64,000 bases of DNA, from NCBI GenBank assembly GCA_020633295.1, contig JACKDW010000027.1, positions 1 through 64,000 on the forward strand, given 5' to 3'. Under the pieces are notes generated by a model. That model saw only the letters and a program-made list of their open reading frames with translations, did not search any database and was not told the origin of the DNA. The stretch's first letter is position 1; every line of letters begins with the position of its first letter. Below are positions 37,333-46,118 of the stretch, piece by piece. A program made the position numbers and the translations under genes. This DNA comes from Myxococcales bacterium. Lineage in GTDB: Bacteria > Myxococcota_A > Polyangia > Nannocystales > Nannocystaceae.

Positions 37333-38418
37333 ATGGGCGCCTTTGACACCTACGAGGCCCCCGCGCGCTGCCCCTCGTGCGGGGACATCAACTACCTCGG
37401 CGGGCAGACGAAGGCCTTTGAGCCCGACTTCGGCGAGCACTTCGGCCGTCACTTCGAGCCCGGGGCGCCGCAGGTCGTCGGATATGTCCCATCAAACATG
37501 ATTCGAGAGAGGATCTGGGACGGCGAGTGGTGGCGCGTCCGCGACCGCGCGGAGCCGCGACGGATTCGCCTGCTCGCCGACTTCGATGAGCTGGTCGCGT
37601 GCCTGTGCGGGCGCCCGCTCGCGGCGATCCTCAACCTCGAGTACGACGATGACGCGCGGACGCTCGAGCTGCGCTCGATCGACGCGCTCGACGCGATCGA
37701 GGACGACGTCGCCGCGCAGGTCGACCTTGCGAGCGGCGAGGGCGTGGTGCCCTGGACGGGGGACTACAGGGCGTTCGTCGCCGAGCTCGAGGCGCTGGTC
37801 GAGCGACCCGAACAGGTCCGCGCGCAGACGCTGCGACGCGCGCTGCACCAGCACTTCGACGGCTACGAGCGCTGGTCCGTGGCGAACGCCGACGAGCCGC
37901 TGGTCGGCTGGTGCCGACTGCAGGGCGAGGTCCGCTGCGAGGCCTGCGGCGCGACGCGGGAGCGCGCGCGCGTCCTCTCCCTGCTCGGCAGCGAGGGCGC
38001 CGAGCCGGCCCTCGGAGCGGGCTTCTCGGGCGGAGCGCTCCGGGTCGGCGCGCGGCTCGCCGTGTCCCTCGACTGGCGCGAGCGCGACGAGCATCGCGGC
38101 CCCTTCCTCCGTCTCCGTCACCCGCTGCCCGCAGACTCGCTGACCCTCTGCGGCGCCCCCGAGCGATGGGGGTGCGGCTGCGGAGCGGGGCGGGCCGCGC
38201 TGATCGTGCGCTTCGCGGTCGACGACGGCGGGCTCGTGCTGGAGGAGCTCACGACGCGGTCGCTGCACACCCTCGACGATCTCGAAGGCGTAGACCTCGC
38301 GTACGCCAGCGAGCTCCTGCACCCGACCGCGAGGCCGCGGGAGCCGGTGACGCGCGAGGAGGCGATACGATACCTGAGCTACCGCTGGCGGCTCGCACCG
38401 TCCGCGCGGGGCGGTTGA
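37333..38418 (+). CDS. Protein of unknown function with paired-Cys motifs
   Basis: 361 aa from the ATG at 37333. An N-terminal zinc-finger-like ARCPSCGDINYLGGQTKAFEP leads into GEWWRVRDR, and further CXXC or CXC pairs occur at CEACGATRE and WGCGCGAGR, so at least one structural zinc is probable. I do not recognise the family. It is divergent from the zinc-ribbon TPR gene, with only 91 bp between the starts, so they may share regulation. Confidence 0.72.
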   Translation: MGAFDTYEAPARCPSCGDINYLGGQTKAFEPDFGEHFGRHFEPGAPQVVGYVPSNMIRERIWDGEWWRVRDRAEPRRIRLLADFDELVACLCGRPLAAILNLEYDDDARTLELRSIDALDAIEDDVAAQVDLASGEGVVPWTGDYRAFVAELEALVERPEQVRAQTLRRALHQHFDGYERWSVANADEPLVGWCRLQGEVRCEACGATRERARVLSLLGSEGAEPALGAGFSGGALRVGARLAVSLDWRERDEHRGPFLRLRHPLPADSLTLCGAPERWGCGCGAGRAALIVRFAVDDGGLVLEELTTRSLHTLDDLEGVDLAYASELLHPTARPREPVTREEAIRYLSYRWRLAPSARGG

Positions 38419-38661
38419 TCGCGCGGCTCCAACAGCCTCCGGCAGACACGTCCTCGGCTTCGAGCCCGCGCGCTGAGTGCCCGTCAACGGGCTGTCGCCG
38501 CACCCTCGCGTCGTGGTCGCGCCGTCGACCGCGTCGCGGCTCGTGGATCGAACCTGTCCCTCTCGCCTGATCGGAGCGCGGCCCGTCGGCGCGTCGTTTC
38601 GCCCGCGCGTCCGCGCGTCGCCCTGCGACGACGGGTCGCGGGCCCGCGCGCGCGTCGTTGC

Positions 38662-38667
38662 TACGCT
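38662..38667 (+). promoter_or_regulatory. -10-like TACGCT before the HSL-family hydrolase
   Basis: TACGCT within TTGCTACGCTGACGCA ends 6 nt before the ATG at 38674, predicting a leaderless message. Confidence 0.5.
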
Positions 38668-38673
38668 GACGCA

Positions 38674-39735
38674 ATGTCGAGCCTCCCCCGTACATCGGCG
38701 CGCGTCGTTGACATCGTGTGGTTCATGGGCGCCGTGCTCGGCGCGGGCGCGCGTCGCTTTGTCGCGCGCCTCGTGAGGGGGCCCCGGCGCGCGGCCTGGA
38801 GCGCGAAGCTCGAGGCCTTCATCGCCATGCAGCGCGCGTCGTACTCGATGCTGCCCAAGCTCGGGATCGATCGCTTTCACCGCGTCTCGCAAGCGGTCAG
38901 CCCCTCGTCGACGTCGGGGGTCGCGTGTGCGCCCGTCGCTGCGGACGGCGTGCGCGGCCACTGGCTGACGCCCGCCGACCACGCGAAGGGTCCGGTGGTC
39001 CTGTACTTCCACGGCGGCGGCTACATCTTCGGCTCGCTGCGAACCCACGGCCCGATGATCGGGGCGCTGGCCCGCGCCGCCGGGCTTCGCACCTTCGCGC
39101 TCGACTACCGCCTCGCGCCCGAGCACCCCAAGCCCGCGGCGCTCGAGGACGCGCTCGCGGCCTATCACTGGCTGATCGAACAGCAGGGCGTCGCGCCGGA
39201 GCAGCTCGTGCTCGCCGGCGACTCTGCCGGCGGCAACCTCGTGCTCGTGACGCTCCTGGCGCTGCGCGACGCCGGCGCGCCGCTGCCCGCCGCGGGCGTC
39301 GCGATCAGCCCGTGGGTTGATCTCGAGAACTCCGGCGCGAGCTTTCAGACCAACGCGCCCTACGACTTCGTGACCCAAGAGGCCTGCAACATCGCGGCGG
39401 CGGCCTACCTCGCGGGCGCCGACCCTCGCGCCGCCGACGCGTCTCCGCTGCGCGCCGAGCTCTCGGGGCTCCCGCCGCTCCTGGTGCACGCCGGCGCGGC
39501 CGAGACCTTGGTGGATCAGATCCAGGAGTTCTGCGCGCGAGCGCGGGCGGCGGGCGTCGACGTCACGCTGTCGGTCTACGACGACATGGTGCACGTGTGG
39601 CACATGCTGTTCTCGTTCTTGCCGGCCGCGAACGAGGCGCTGGCCGAGATCGGCGCGTACGCGCGCGCCAGGACCCGTCACGAGCGTGGCGTCCGCGCTC
39701 GAGCCGACGCCGCTGATCGTTCGGGCGCGCGGTGA
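38674..39735 (+). CDS. Alpha/beta hydrolase of the hormone-sensitive lipase family
   Basis: 353 aa. The HSL-family oxyanion motif LYFHGGGYIFGS, the nucleophile elbow LAGDSAGGNL, the acidic loop near LLVHAGAAE and the catalytic His in DDMVHVWHM are all present, so the enzyme should be active on short acyl or aryl esters. A short N-terminal hydrophobic segment (IVWFMGAVLGAGA) may anchor it to the membrane. The last 20 residues are Arg/Ala-rich and of doubtful function. It appears to be transcribed alone. Confidence 0.9.
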   Translation: MSSLPRTSARVVDIVWFMGAVLGAGARRFVARLVRGPRRAAWSAKLEAFIAMQRASYSMLPKLGIDRFHRVSQAVSPSSTSGVACAPVAADGVRGHWLTPADHAKGPVVLYFHGGGYIFGSLRTHGPMIGALARAAGLRTFALDYRLAPEHPKPAALEDALAAYHWLIEQQGVAPEQLVLAGDSAGGNLVLVTLLALRDAGAPLPAAGVAISPWVDLENSGASFQTNAPYDFVTQEACNIAAAAYLAGADPRAADASPLRAELSGLPPLLVHAGAAETLVDQIQEFCARARAAGVDVTLSVYDDMVHVWHMLFSFLPAANEALAEIGAYARARTRHERGVRARADAADRSGAR

Positions 39736-39805
39736 CCCCACTCGAGCTCGCTAAGGCCGGGTCAGCGCGCGCTCGCGCCGTCGCGCCCGGCGAGCGCGTC
39801 CGCGC

Positions 39806-40297
39806 TCAGCCCCCGTGGAACTTCGTGCGCTGCGGGTACAGCAGCTCCACGCGCATGCGCCGGACCTGCTCCTCGATACCGACGAGGGCCTCGATCTGCT
39901 GCACGAGCGCCAGCGGGATCTCGAGCGTCTCGGCGGCCGCGATCAGCTGCGCGCGCTCGGCCTCGTGATACCCGTCGGCGCTCGAGACCTTGATGGCGTC
40001 ATAGAGGAACGCGTAGGAGCCCTCCGATCCGGCGACCTCGTAGAGCGATCGCACGGCGCTCTTGAGGTCGACGGCGCGGTGGTCGATGAGCGTCCACGAG
40101 TGAATGAGCTCGTCGGGGATCCCCATCGCGCGCGCGCGCCCGAGGAGGTAGTCCCACTCGGCGTCGGACACCTCGCCGTCACCGCCGACGATCTTCAGGA
40201 GCACCGGGATGTAGGCCTGGATTACCTCCAAGGGCCACTCGAGCGCGACGCCGTAGACCTCGCGTTGCATATGATCGTGCGGGATGGTTCGCGACAC
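39806..40297 (-). CDS. TerB-like domain protein
   Basis: 163 aa from the GTG at 40297 (GAGAGGA upstream). All-helical with the TerB/DjlA-like pattern: LLKIVGGDGEVSDAEWDYLLGRARAMGI and later IKVSSADGYHEAERAQLIAAAETLEI, in which acidic D-G-x-x-x-x-E loops could bind a metal. Tellurite resistance itself is not implied by the domain. It lies downstream of the histone-like gene after a 350-bp gap. Confidence 0.75.
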   Translation of the reverse strand: MSRTIPHDHMQREVYGVALEWPLEVIQAYIPVLLKIVGGDGEVSDAEWDYLLGRARAMGIPDELIHSWTLIDHRAVDLKSAVRSLYEVAGSEGSYAFLYDAIKVSSADGYHEAERAQLIAAAETLEIPLALVQQIEALVGIEEQVRRMRVELLYPQRTKFHGG

Positions 40298-40650
40298 TGA
40301 CTCTATCCTCTCGCTGGGCCCCAAGCGTACGCGCCGTCGCGGCGCGCCCGCAACGACGCGACGGCGGGCGTGAACGCGCGGCTGGACGCGCGTCGACGCG
40401 AGCCACGACGCGCGGAAGGACGCGAGAGGACGCGAGAGGACGCGAGCGACGACGTGAGCGACGACGCGAGCTCGAGCCACGCGGTCGCCCGTGAGCAGCG
40501 ACATGCTCCATCGGCTAGATCGGCGCAGAAGCGAACCTGCGCAGAGTCGACGAGGGACGCGCCTGCGCGCGCGGAACCGGACGGGGACGCGACGCATGAC
40601 CCGACGAGCGCGCCAGCCAGCGCGGACCGCGAGGTGCCCGTTGGATGGCG
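40298..40650. other. Intergenic region with degenerate GACGCGAG repeats
   Basis: Roughly 350 bp lie between the TerB-like and Lys-rich genes. I see no gene. Around 40404-40475 a GACGCGAG(A)G unit is repeated imperfectly four to six times, with related GACGAC variants. The region downstream of the Lys-rich gene shows no clear terminator. Confidence 0.5.
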
Positions 40651-41412
40651 CTAGGACGCGGCGGTCTTCGTACCGCTCGCCTGCTTCGCGCCTGTCTTCT
40701 TCGCGGCCTTCTTCGCGGCCTTCTTCACGGCCTTCTTCGCGGCGACCTTCTTCTTGCCCGCCGTCTTCACGACCTTCTTCTTGCCCGCCGTCTTCACGAC
40801 CTTCTTCTTGCCCGCCGTCTTCACGACCTTCTTCTTGCCCGCCGTCTTCACGACCTTCTTCTTGCCCGCCGTCTTCACGACCTTCTTCTTGCCCGCCGTC
40901 TTCACGACCTTCTTCTTGCCCGCCGTCTTCACGACCTTCTTCTTCGCGGCTTTCTTCTTCGCGGCTTTCTTCGCCTTCCGCGGCTTGAGGCTCCCGAGCA
41001 GCGGGTCCAGCGCGCGCTCGAGCACCGCGTCGTCGATCTCGAGTCCGAACTGGATCACCTCGGCGATCACGGTCTCGGTGCCCGCTTCGAAGATGGTGCC
41101 GCTGTCGACCATGTAGAGCCACGCGTCGTAGCGAGGGACGCCGTCCTGGTCGACGATCGTGCGCAGCTCGACGAAGCGCGGGTGGATGCGCTCGTCCCCG
41201 TCATCCTCCTCGCCGCGCCCGAGGATCGTCTCCGCAGACTCCGCGTTCCCGGAGTACAGCCGACTGGCGATCTCGAGCTGTCGTCGCCGCACGTCGTCGA
41301 GCGCGTCGAGGGTGACGGGGTCGAGCACCGCGCCCACCGAGAGTTCGGGGGGCGCGGCGTCGGCGGAGGGCGGTGCTTGTTCGTCGCGGCTGGTCACACC
41401 GCGATCAAGCAT
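40651..41412 (-). CDS. Lys/Ala-rich histone H1-like tail protein
   Basis: 253 aa from the ATG at 41412; a GTG at 41397 is an alternative start. The first 155 residues form an acidic soluble domain of unknown family (GAVLDPVTLDALDDVRRRQLEIA, RIHPRFVELRTIVDQDGVPRYD). The last 95 residues are extremely basic: AKKAAKKKAAKKK, then seven exact copies of KKKVVKTAG, then KKAVKKAAKKAAKKTG. The tail resembles eukaryotic H1 and the bacterial AlgP/Hc tails, and probably binds DNA or RNA without sequence specificity. Confidence 0.8.
   Translation of the reverse strand: MLDRGVTSRDEQAPPSADAAPPELSVGAVLDPVTLDALDDVRRRQLEIASRLYSGNAESAETILGRGEEDDGDERIHPRFVELRTIVDQDGVPRYDAWLYMVDSGTIFEAGTETVIAEVIQFGLEIDDAVLERALDPLLGSLKPRKAKKAAKKKAAKKKVVKTAGKKKVVKTAGKKKVVKTAGKKKVVKTAGKKKVVKTAGKKKVVKTAGKKKVVKTAGKKKVAAKKAVKKAAKKAAKKTGAKQASGTKTAAS
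40751..40945 (-). repeat. 27-bp tandem repeat encoding KKKVVKTAG
   Basis: About seven nearly identical 27-bp units encode the basic repeat. The near-perfect nucleotide identity, unlike the varied codons of the Gly-Asp linker gene, indicates recent expansion, so copy number may differ between strains. Confidence 0.85.
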
Positions 41413-41573
41413 CGAATCGCGTCCCCGACGCAAGCCCGCGGTACGACCCTGAGCGCACCACGAGCGCCGCGCCCGTCGAGCGCCGCCGCTTGAGACCCAA
41501 CCCCCCACGCGCGAACTTTCGCTATCCTTCGCCCAGGCGAGGCGCGCGTCGACGCGCTCGCCGGAGCGCCCCC

Positions 41574-42902
41574 ATGAACGAACCACGCCTGTCCCATGGA
41601 ACACCGCCCCCCCGGGCCCCCGGGCTGCCGCTGATCGGCTCGCTGCCGGGCGTGCTCCGCGGTCAGTATCGCTTCCTCGAGCGCGCGTTCGCGACCGAGG
41701 GCCCGATCTTCGAGCTCCGGCTGGGGCCGCTGACGGCCCTGGTCGTCGGGGACGCGGAGGCGGCGGAGGAGATCTTCGTCAAGCGGGCGCGCAACTACGA
41801 CAAGGGCGGCGAGTTCTGGAACGGCGCGCGCGAGCTGCTCGGCCGGGGGATCGGCGCGAGCGAGGGTGAGCTGTGGCGCCGGCAGCACAAGCTCATGCTG
41901 CCCAAATTCCAGCGCGCTCTCGTCGAGGGGTACCGCCCGATGATCGACGCGACGATCCGCGGGGCGATCGACGAGCTCCCGGCCGAGACGCCGATCGACT
42001 GCACGCGCTGGTGCGACGACCTCCTCTCGCTGCTGACCGTGCGCATCCTGCTGGGCTCCGACGCGCCGATGTCGTTGATCCGGACGGTGCGCGAGTCGAT
42101 GTCCGCGCTGTTCGCCCAGGTGCTGCCCGAGATGGTGCTGCGCAAGCTGCCGCCGTGGCTCCCCCGCCCTGGTCGCGCTCGCCTCGCGAAGGCGCGCGCG
42201 CTGGTCGACGAGACGCTGCTGGAGATCATCGCCGACAAGCGGCGCCGCGGTCCGGGAGAGGACCTCCTGAGCGCGCTCGTGCACGCGACCGATGAGGCGG
42301 GCGCGATGAGCGACGAGCAGCTGCGCGACGAGGCCATCTTCATCTACACCGCCGGCTACGAGACGACCGGCGCCTCGCTCGCGTGGACGCTGATGTTGTT
42401 GGCCCGACACCCGCGGCTGCTGCCAGCGCTGCAGGAGGAGCTGGACGCCGGCGGCGACACCAAGCCGCTGCTGCACGCGTGCATCCGCGAGGGCCTGCGC
42501 CTGTATCCGCCGGGGACGATGATCCCCCGCCGCGCGGTCGACGACGATGCGCTCTGCGGCTACTCGGTGCGCGCGGGGACGCTCGTGCTCGTCTGCCCGT
42601 GGCTCATCCATCGCGACCCCCGGTGGTGGCCGCGCCCCGAGGAGTTCGATCCCGAGCGCTTTATCGACGGCGAGTCGCGGCAGGACCGCCCGCGACTCGC
42701 GTGGGTGCCCTTCGGCGCCGGGCAGCGCATCTGCCTCGGCAAGGGGCTCGCGCTGCTCGAGCTCGAGCGGGCGCTCGAGCTGCTGCTGTCGCGCTACACG
42801 CCCGCGCTGGCGGAGCACGGCCCGCCCCCCGCGGCGCGGCTGTCGACGACCCTGAAGCCTGACAGGCCGATCGTGCTGTCGCTGCGCCCGCGCGCCGCGT
42901 GA
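41574..42902 (+). CDS. Cytochrome P450
   Basis: 442 aa from the ATG at 41574. Signature elements appear in order: PGLPLIGSLPGVL proline-rich hinge, I-helix AGYETTGAS (oxygen activation Thr), K-helix ExxR in CIREGLRLYPP, PERF region FDPERF and the heme loop PFGAGQRICLGKG with Cys387. The sequence is of the long-chain fatty-acid or CYP102/CYP110-like type, based on the meander and FGAGQRICLG. No ferredoxin or reductase gene adjoins it, so its electron donor is elsewhere. It is monocistronic. Confidence 0.94.
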   Translation: MNEPRLSHGTPPPRAPGLPLIGSLPGVLRGQYRFLERAFATEGPIFELRLGPLTALVVGDAEAAEEIFVKRARNYDKGGEFWNGARELLGRGIGASEGELWRRQHKLMLPKFQRALVEGYRPMIDATIRGAIDELPAETPIDCTRWCDDLLSLLTVRILLGSDAPMSLIRTVRESMSALFAQVLPEMVLRKLPPWLPRPGRARLAKARALVDETLLEIIADKRRRGPGEDLLSALVHATDEAGAMSDEQLRDEAIFIYTAGYETTGASLAWTLMLLARHPRLLPALQEELDAGGDTKPLLHACIREGLRLYPPGTMIPRRAVDDDALCGYSVRAGTLVLVCPWLIHRDPRWWPRPEEFDPERFIDGESRQDRPRLAWVPFGAGQRICLGKGLALLELERALELLLSRYTPALAEHGPPPAARLSTTLKPDRPIVLSLRPRAA

Positions 42903-43077
42903 GCCCGAACCGGATCGCCGCCGCGCGTCGGCGCGCGACCTCTCAACGGCATGGTTGTTAAGACATGCTCGTGAGCGAAGCTGCCCCAGCGCCGCGTGTC
43001 CAAGGGGTCATGTAGCGACGCGCGCGCGACTCGCCTACCATGGAGGCTCGGGATCAGCGCGACGCCACGCCCACAGG

Positions 43078-44187
43078 ATGCCCTCAGACACCGACCAAGC
43101 GCCGTGGAGGCCCGGCGCCGCGATCCTCGTCGCCTGCGCGCTCGTGGCCGGGCTCGCGTTCGCCGATCGCTGTGAGCCCGAGGGCAAGGCGAAGCTCTAC
43201 ATCCGCGCGTACGACGGCCAGCTCGCGGTCGACGGCTCGCCGGTGCGGGTGTACGGCGTCGAGGTCGGGCGCGTCACCGCCGTGTGCCTGTTCCCCGACG
43301 AGCGCCCGCGACGCTTCGGCCTGACCCGAGGCCCCTGCACGCGGGCGCTGCTCGAGAGCACGCGGCGCGACTGCCCGGTGCCCTCGCGCCTGCAGGGACG
43401 CGCCGACGCGACCCAGCCCCCGCCCGTGCTGCTGATCGCGGAGGTCGATCCGCAGGTCGCCGCCGCGCTCCACGACGACGCCCACGCGCAGCTCGTGAAC
43501 GTGCTGCCGAACGTCACGCGCACGGGCCTGCGGCTCGACTTCGGCGCCGGCGCGCCGCTGCGCGAGAACCACACGATCTGCGCGACCGACTGGAGCCTCG
43601 TCGACACGGCCGACGCGCTGCTGAAGCAGCTGAGCGAGGTCGTGGAGACGGCTCACCGGCTGCTCGCGCTGGTCAAGGACCTGGTCGCGCGGCTCGACGC
43701 GTCGATCGATCAGCGCGGGGTCGTGGGCGCGCTGCTCGACGAGCGCAGCGCCGACAACGTCGCGTCGGTGATGGAGGACGCCGCCGCGACGCTCCGCGCG
43801 ACGCGTCAGACGATCGAGGGCGTCTCGGCGGACCTCCGCTCGGCGATCAAGGACGTGGACGCGATCGCGAAGACGGCGGCCGATCGCGCGCCGAAGCTGC
43901 TCGACGAGGCGAGCGCCGCGCTCGAGTCGCTGAACCGGAGCCTGCTCGATCTCGAGGGCACGCTGCGGTCGCTGCGGGAGACCGGCGCGCGCGGCCCCGA
44001 GGTCATGGACCGCGCGATCACGCTGGTCGAGGAGGTGCAGCGGACGATCGAGGCGCTGCAGAGCCTGCCGATCATCCGGGGACAGATCGCGCCGAGCACC
44101 ACCGAGCCGGTGCCGACGGGGAGGCCGGCTTTGACGCCTCCCGTCGACACGCGGCGCGCCCCCGCGTCGCCCGGTGGCGCGCGATGA
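43078..44187 (+). CDS. MlaD/MCE-like periplasmic lipid-transport subunit
   Basis: 369 aa from the ATG at 43078. One N-terminal membrane anchor (PGAAILVACALVAGLAFA) is followed by a short MCE-like region (SPVRVYGVEVGRVTAV), two Cys-containing loops and a long helical region with heptads (VEEVQRTIEALQ and preceding) that resembles the MCE coiled coil. MCE proteins carry lipids between the two membranes. Its stop overlaps the next gene as ATGA. Together with the permease and ATPase genes it makes an Mla-type operon. The MCE core is divergent, so the assignment relies partly on context. Confidence 0.75.
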   Translation: MPSDTDQAPWRPGAAILVACALVAGLAFADRCEPEGKAKLYIRAYDGQLAVDGSPVRVYGVEVGRVTAVCLFPDERPRRFGLTRGPCTRALLESTRRDCPVPSRLQGRADATQPPPVLLIAEVDPQVAAALHDDAHAQLVNVLPNVTRTGLRLDFGAGAPLRENHTICATDWSLVDTADALLKQLSEVVETAHRLLALVKDLVARLDASIDQRGVVGALLDERSADNVASVMEDAAATLRATRQTIEGVSADLRSAIKDVDAIAKTAADRAPKLLDEASAALESLNRSLLDLEGTLRSLRETGARGPEVMDRAITLVEEVQRTIEALQSLPIIRGQIAPSTTEPVPTGRPALTPPVDTRRAPASPGGAR

Positions 44188-45345
44188 GGGGCGGCCGCGC
44201 GCGCGCGCTCGTCGTGCTGCTGACGACGAGCTGCGCGCTCGCGAAGCCGCCGCCGCCGCCGAGCGCCGCCGAGCGCATGAGCGCCGAGGCCAGCGGGCGC
44301 ATCCACGAGGGGCGCTGGAGCACCGCGGCCGATCTGCTGCGCGCGGCGATCCGGCGCGGCGAGAGCTACGACGATCTCGTCGGCCAGGGGAGCGCCTGGT
44401 CCAACGTCGGCGTGCTGCTGCTCGCGCAGGGTCAGACGGACGCGGCGGTGACCGCCCACCGCCGCGCGGTCGCCTGCTTCGCGGCGGCCGGCGCCGGCGG
44501 GGCGCGCGCGCGAGCGCGCGGAGACCAACCTCGCGCTCGCGCTCATCGCCGCCGGAGACGCGACGATCGCCGAGCCGCACCTCGCGTCGCGCGGCGTCGA
44601 TCCGCCGACGCGCGACGAGCTCGCGCGCGCCCGCCGGGACGCGAAGCGGCGGCAGCGAGCGCAGCAGCGCTGGGCGCGTCGGGACAAGCGCGCGACCGGG
44701 CTGCAGGCGGCGCGGCTCGAGCGCTGGAGCGCGGCGCTGCACGCCCAGACGGCGCGCGCGACCCTGGCGCTTCGACAGGGTGACGCCGCCATGGCCCAGC
44801 GGCTCGCCGACGAGGTGATCGCGGCGCTGCGCTCGGTGGAGGACTTGCCGGGGGTGCCCACGAGCGACGCGCTCGCGGCCGCGCTCGCGGTGCGCGGCGT
44901 CGCGCTGCACGAGCAAAGCGATGACGAGGCCGCGCGCGCGAGCTTCGAAGCCGCGCTCGAGCTCGACCGCCGCAGCGGGGAGCCGGCGGCGGTGCGTCAG
45001 CACCTCGGCTGGCTCGCGTCGCTGACGAGCGGCGAGGTCGCGGCCGGCTACTTCGTCCGCCGCGCCCGGGTCGCGCGGCACCTCCAGCAGCTCGAGGACG
45101 CCGCCGCGGATCTCGACGCGGCCGCCGAGCGCGACACGAGCGACGCGCGGCGATTCGAAATATGCGCTGAGAGACAGCTGATCGAGGCCGCCCGACGCCG
45201 CGCCGTGCCGTCGCTCGCCTCGCTCGTCGCGGCCTACGCCCAGGGAGATGTGTGCGCGCGCGAGCACGTCGCGGCCCAGGAGGCCGAGTCGCCCGCGGGG
45301 ACCCCGAGCGCCGAGGCGACGCGCGCGGGGGAGGAGCGGCGGTGA
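44184..45345 (+). pseudogene. TPR-like lipoprotein in the Mla-like operon, frameshifted
   Basis: Begins at an ATG that overlaps the MCE-like stop. The signal peptide RARALVVLLTTSC suggests a lipoprotein, followed by helical repeats (IHEGRWSTAADLLRAAIRRGESYDD, WSNVGVLLLAQGQTDAAVTAHRRAV). The frame shifts by one at 44499-44512 (GGGG and GCGCGCGCGC), after which the trace continues as ETNLALALIAAGD and ends at 45345 with the TPR-like DEAARASFEAALELDRRSGE. Removing one G restores a protein of about 386 aa. The 3' end overlaps the permease start as TGATG, so the operon order seems intact and the frameshift may be a sequencing error. Confidence 0.72.
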
Positions 45346-46100
45346 TGCGCGGGGTCACGGAGCTCGCGAAGATCCTCTCGCTGCCGCTCGTCGCCGCGGC
45401 CGCGACCGCGCGCGCCCGCGGCAAGGGGGCGTCGCTGGTCGTCAGCACGACGCTGGCGCAGGTCACCCACACGGCGCAGCGGCCCTTCGTCCCGCTCGCG
45501 CTCGTGGCCGCGCTGCTCGGCGTGGTGGTCGCCTTCGCCGCCAACAAGACGATCGGCGCCACGACCTTCTCCGGTCACCTCGCGCAGGTGCTCGCGGTCG
45601 CGGTCACCCGCGAGCTCACGCCGCTCGTGGTCTCGCTGGTGCTCGTCGCCCGCACGGGGAACCAGCTGACGATCCAGCTCGGCCTGATGCGCGCGGGCCA
45701 CGAGCTCGACGCGCTCGAGGTCTCGGGGATCGACCCCTACTACTTCGTCGTGCTGCCGCGCGTCGTCGGGGTCACGCTCGGCGCGATGGCGCTCGCGGTG
45801 TGCTGCGGCGCGGTCGGGATGATCGGGGGGCACGGCGTCGCGCGCTTGATCGGCGCGCTCGGCTACACCGTCACGGCCGCCGAGGTGTTCAACGCGCTCG
45901 CGGTGCGCGACCTCGCGATCGCGCTGCTCAAGTCCGGGCTCTGCGGCCTGCTCGTCGCGTCCACCAGCTGCCACTTCGCGCTCACCGCCGGTCGCTCCCC
46001 GGTCGGCGTCCGCGAGGCGGCCGAGCGCGCGGCGCTGTGGGGCTTCGCGCTCACCCTCGTCATCAACCTCGGGCTCTCGGTGTACGGCTTCGCCGGCTGA
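45345..46100 (+). CDS. mlaE: MlaE-family ABC transporter permease
   Basis: 251 aa from the ATG at 45345, with GGAGG upstream and a 1-bp overlap with the preceding stop (TGATG). Five or so transmembrane segments with the family signature ELTPLVVSLVLVARTGNQLTIQLG, followed by ELDALEVSGIDPYYFVVLPRVVG. The charged E..LM..GHELDALE region is where the ATPase coupling helix sits in MlaE. It should form the membrane core of a phospholipid transporter with the MCE-like protein upstream and the ATPase downstream. Confidence 0.9.
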   Translation: MRGVTELAKILSLPLVAAAATARARGKGASLVVSTTLAQVTHTAQRPFVPLALVAALLGVVVAFAANKTIGATTFSGHLAQVLAVAVTRELTPLVVSLVLVARTGNQLTIQLGLMRAGHELDALEVSGIDPYYFVVLPRVVGVTLGAMALAVCCGAVGMIGGHGVARLIGALGYTVTAAEVFNALAVRDLAIALLKSGLCGLLVASTSCHFALTAGRSPVGVREAAERAALWGFALTLVINLGLSVYGFAG

Positions 46101-46118
46101 GCGATCAGGGCGCGACGC

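Noticed and set aside
39806..40297. Tellurite resistance function for the TerB-like gene
   Set aside because: The domain is present but no other ter genes are nearby, and TerB-like domains occur in many unrelated proteins.
40754..41116. Plus-strand frame with repeated PAVFTTFFL that looks like a membrane repeat protein
   Set aside because: It is the reverse strand of the KKKVVKTAG repeat; no start context and no hydrophobic pattern beyond the repeat.
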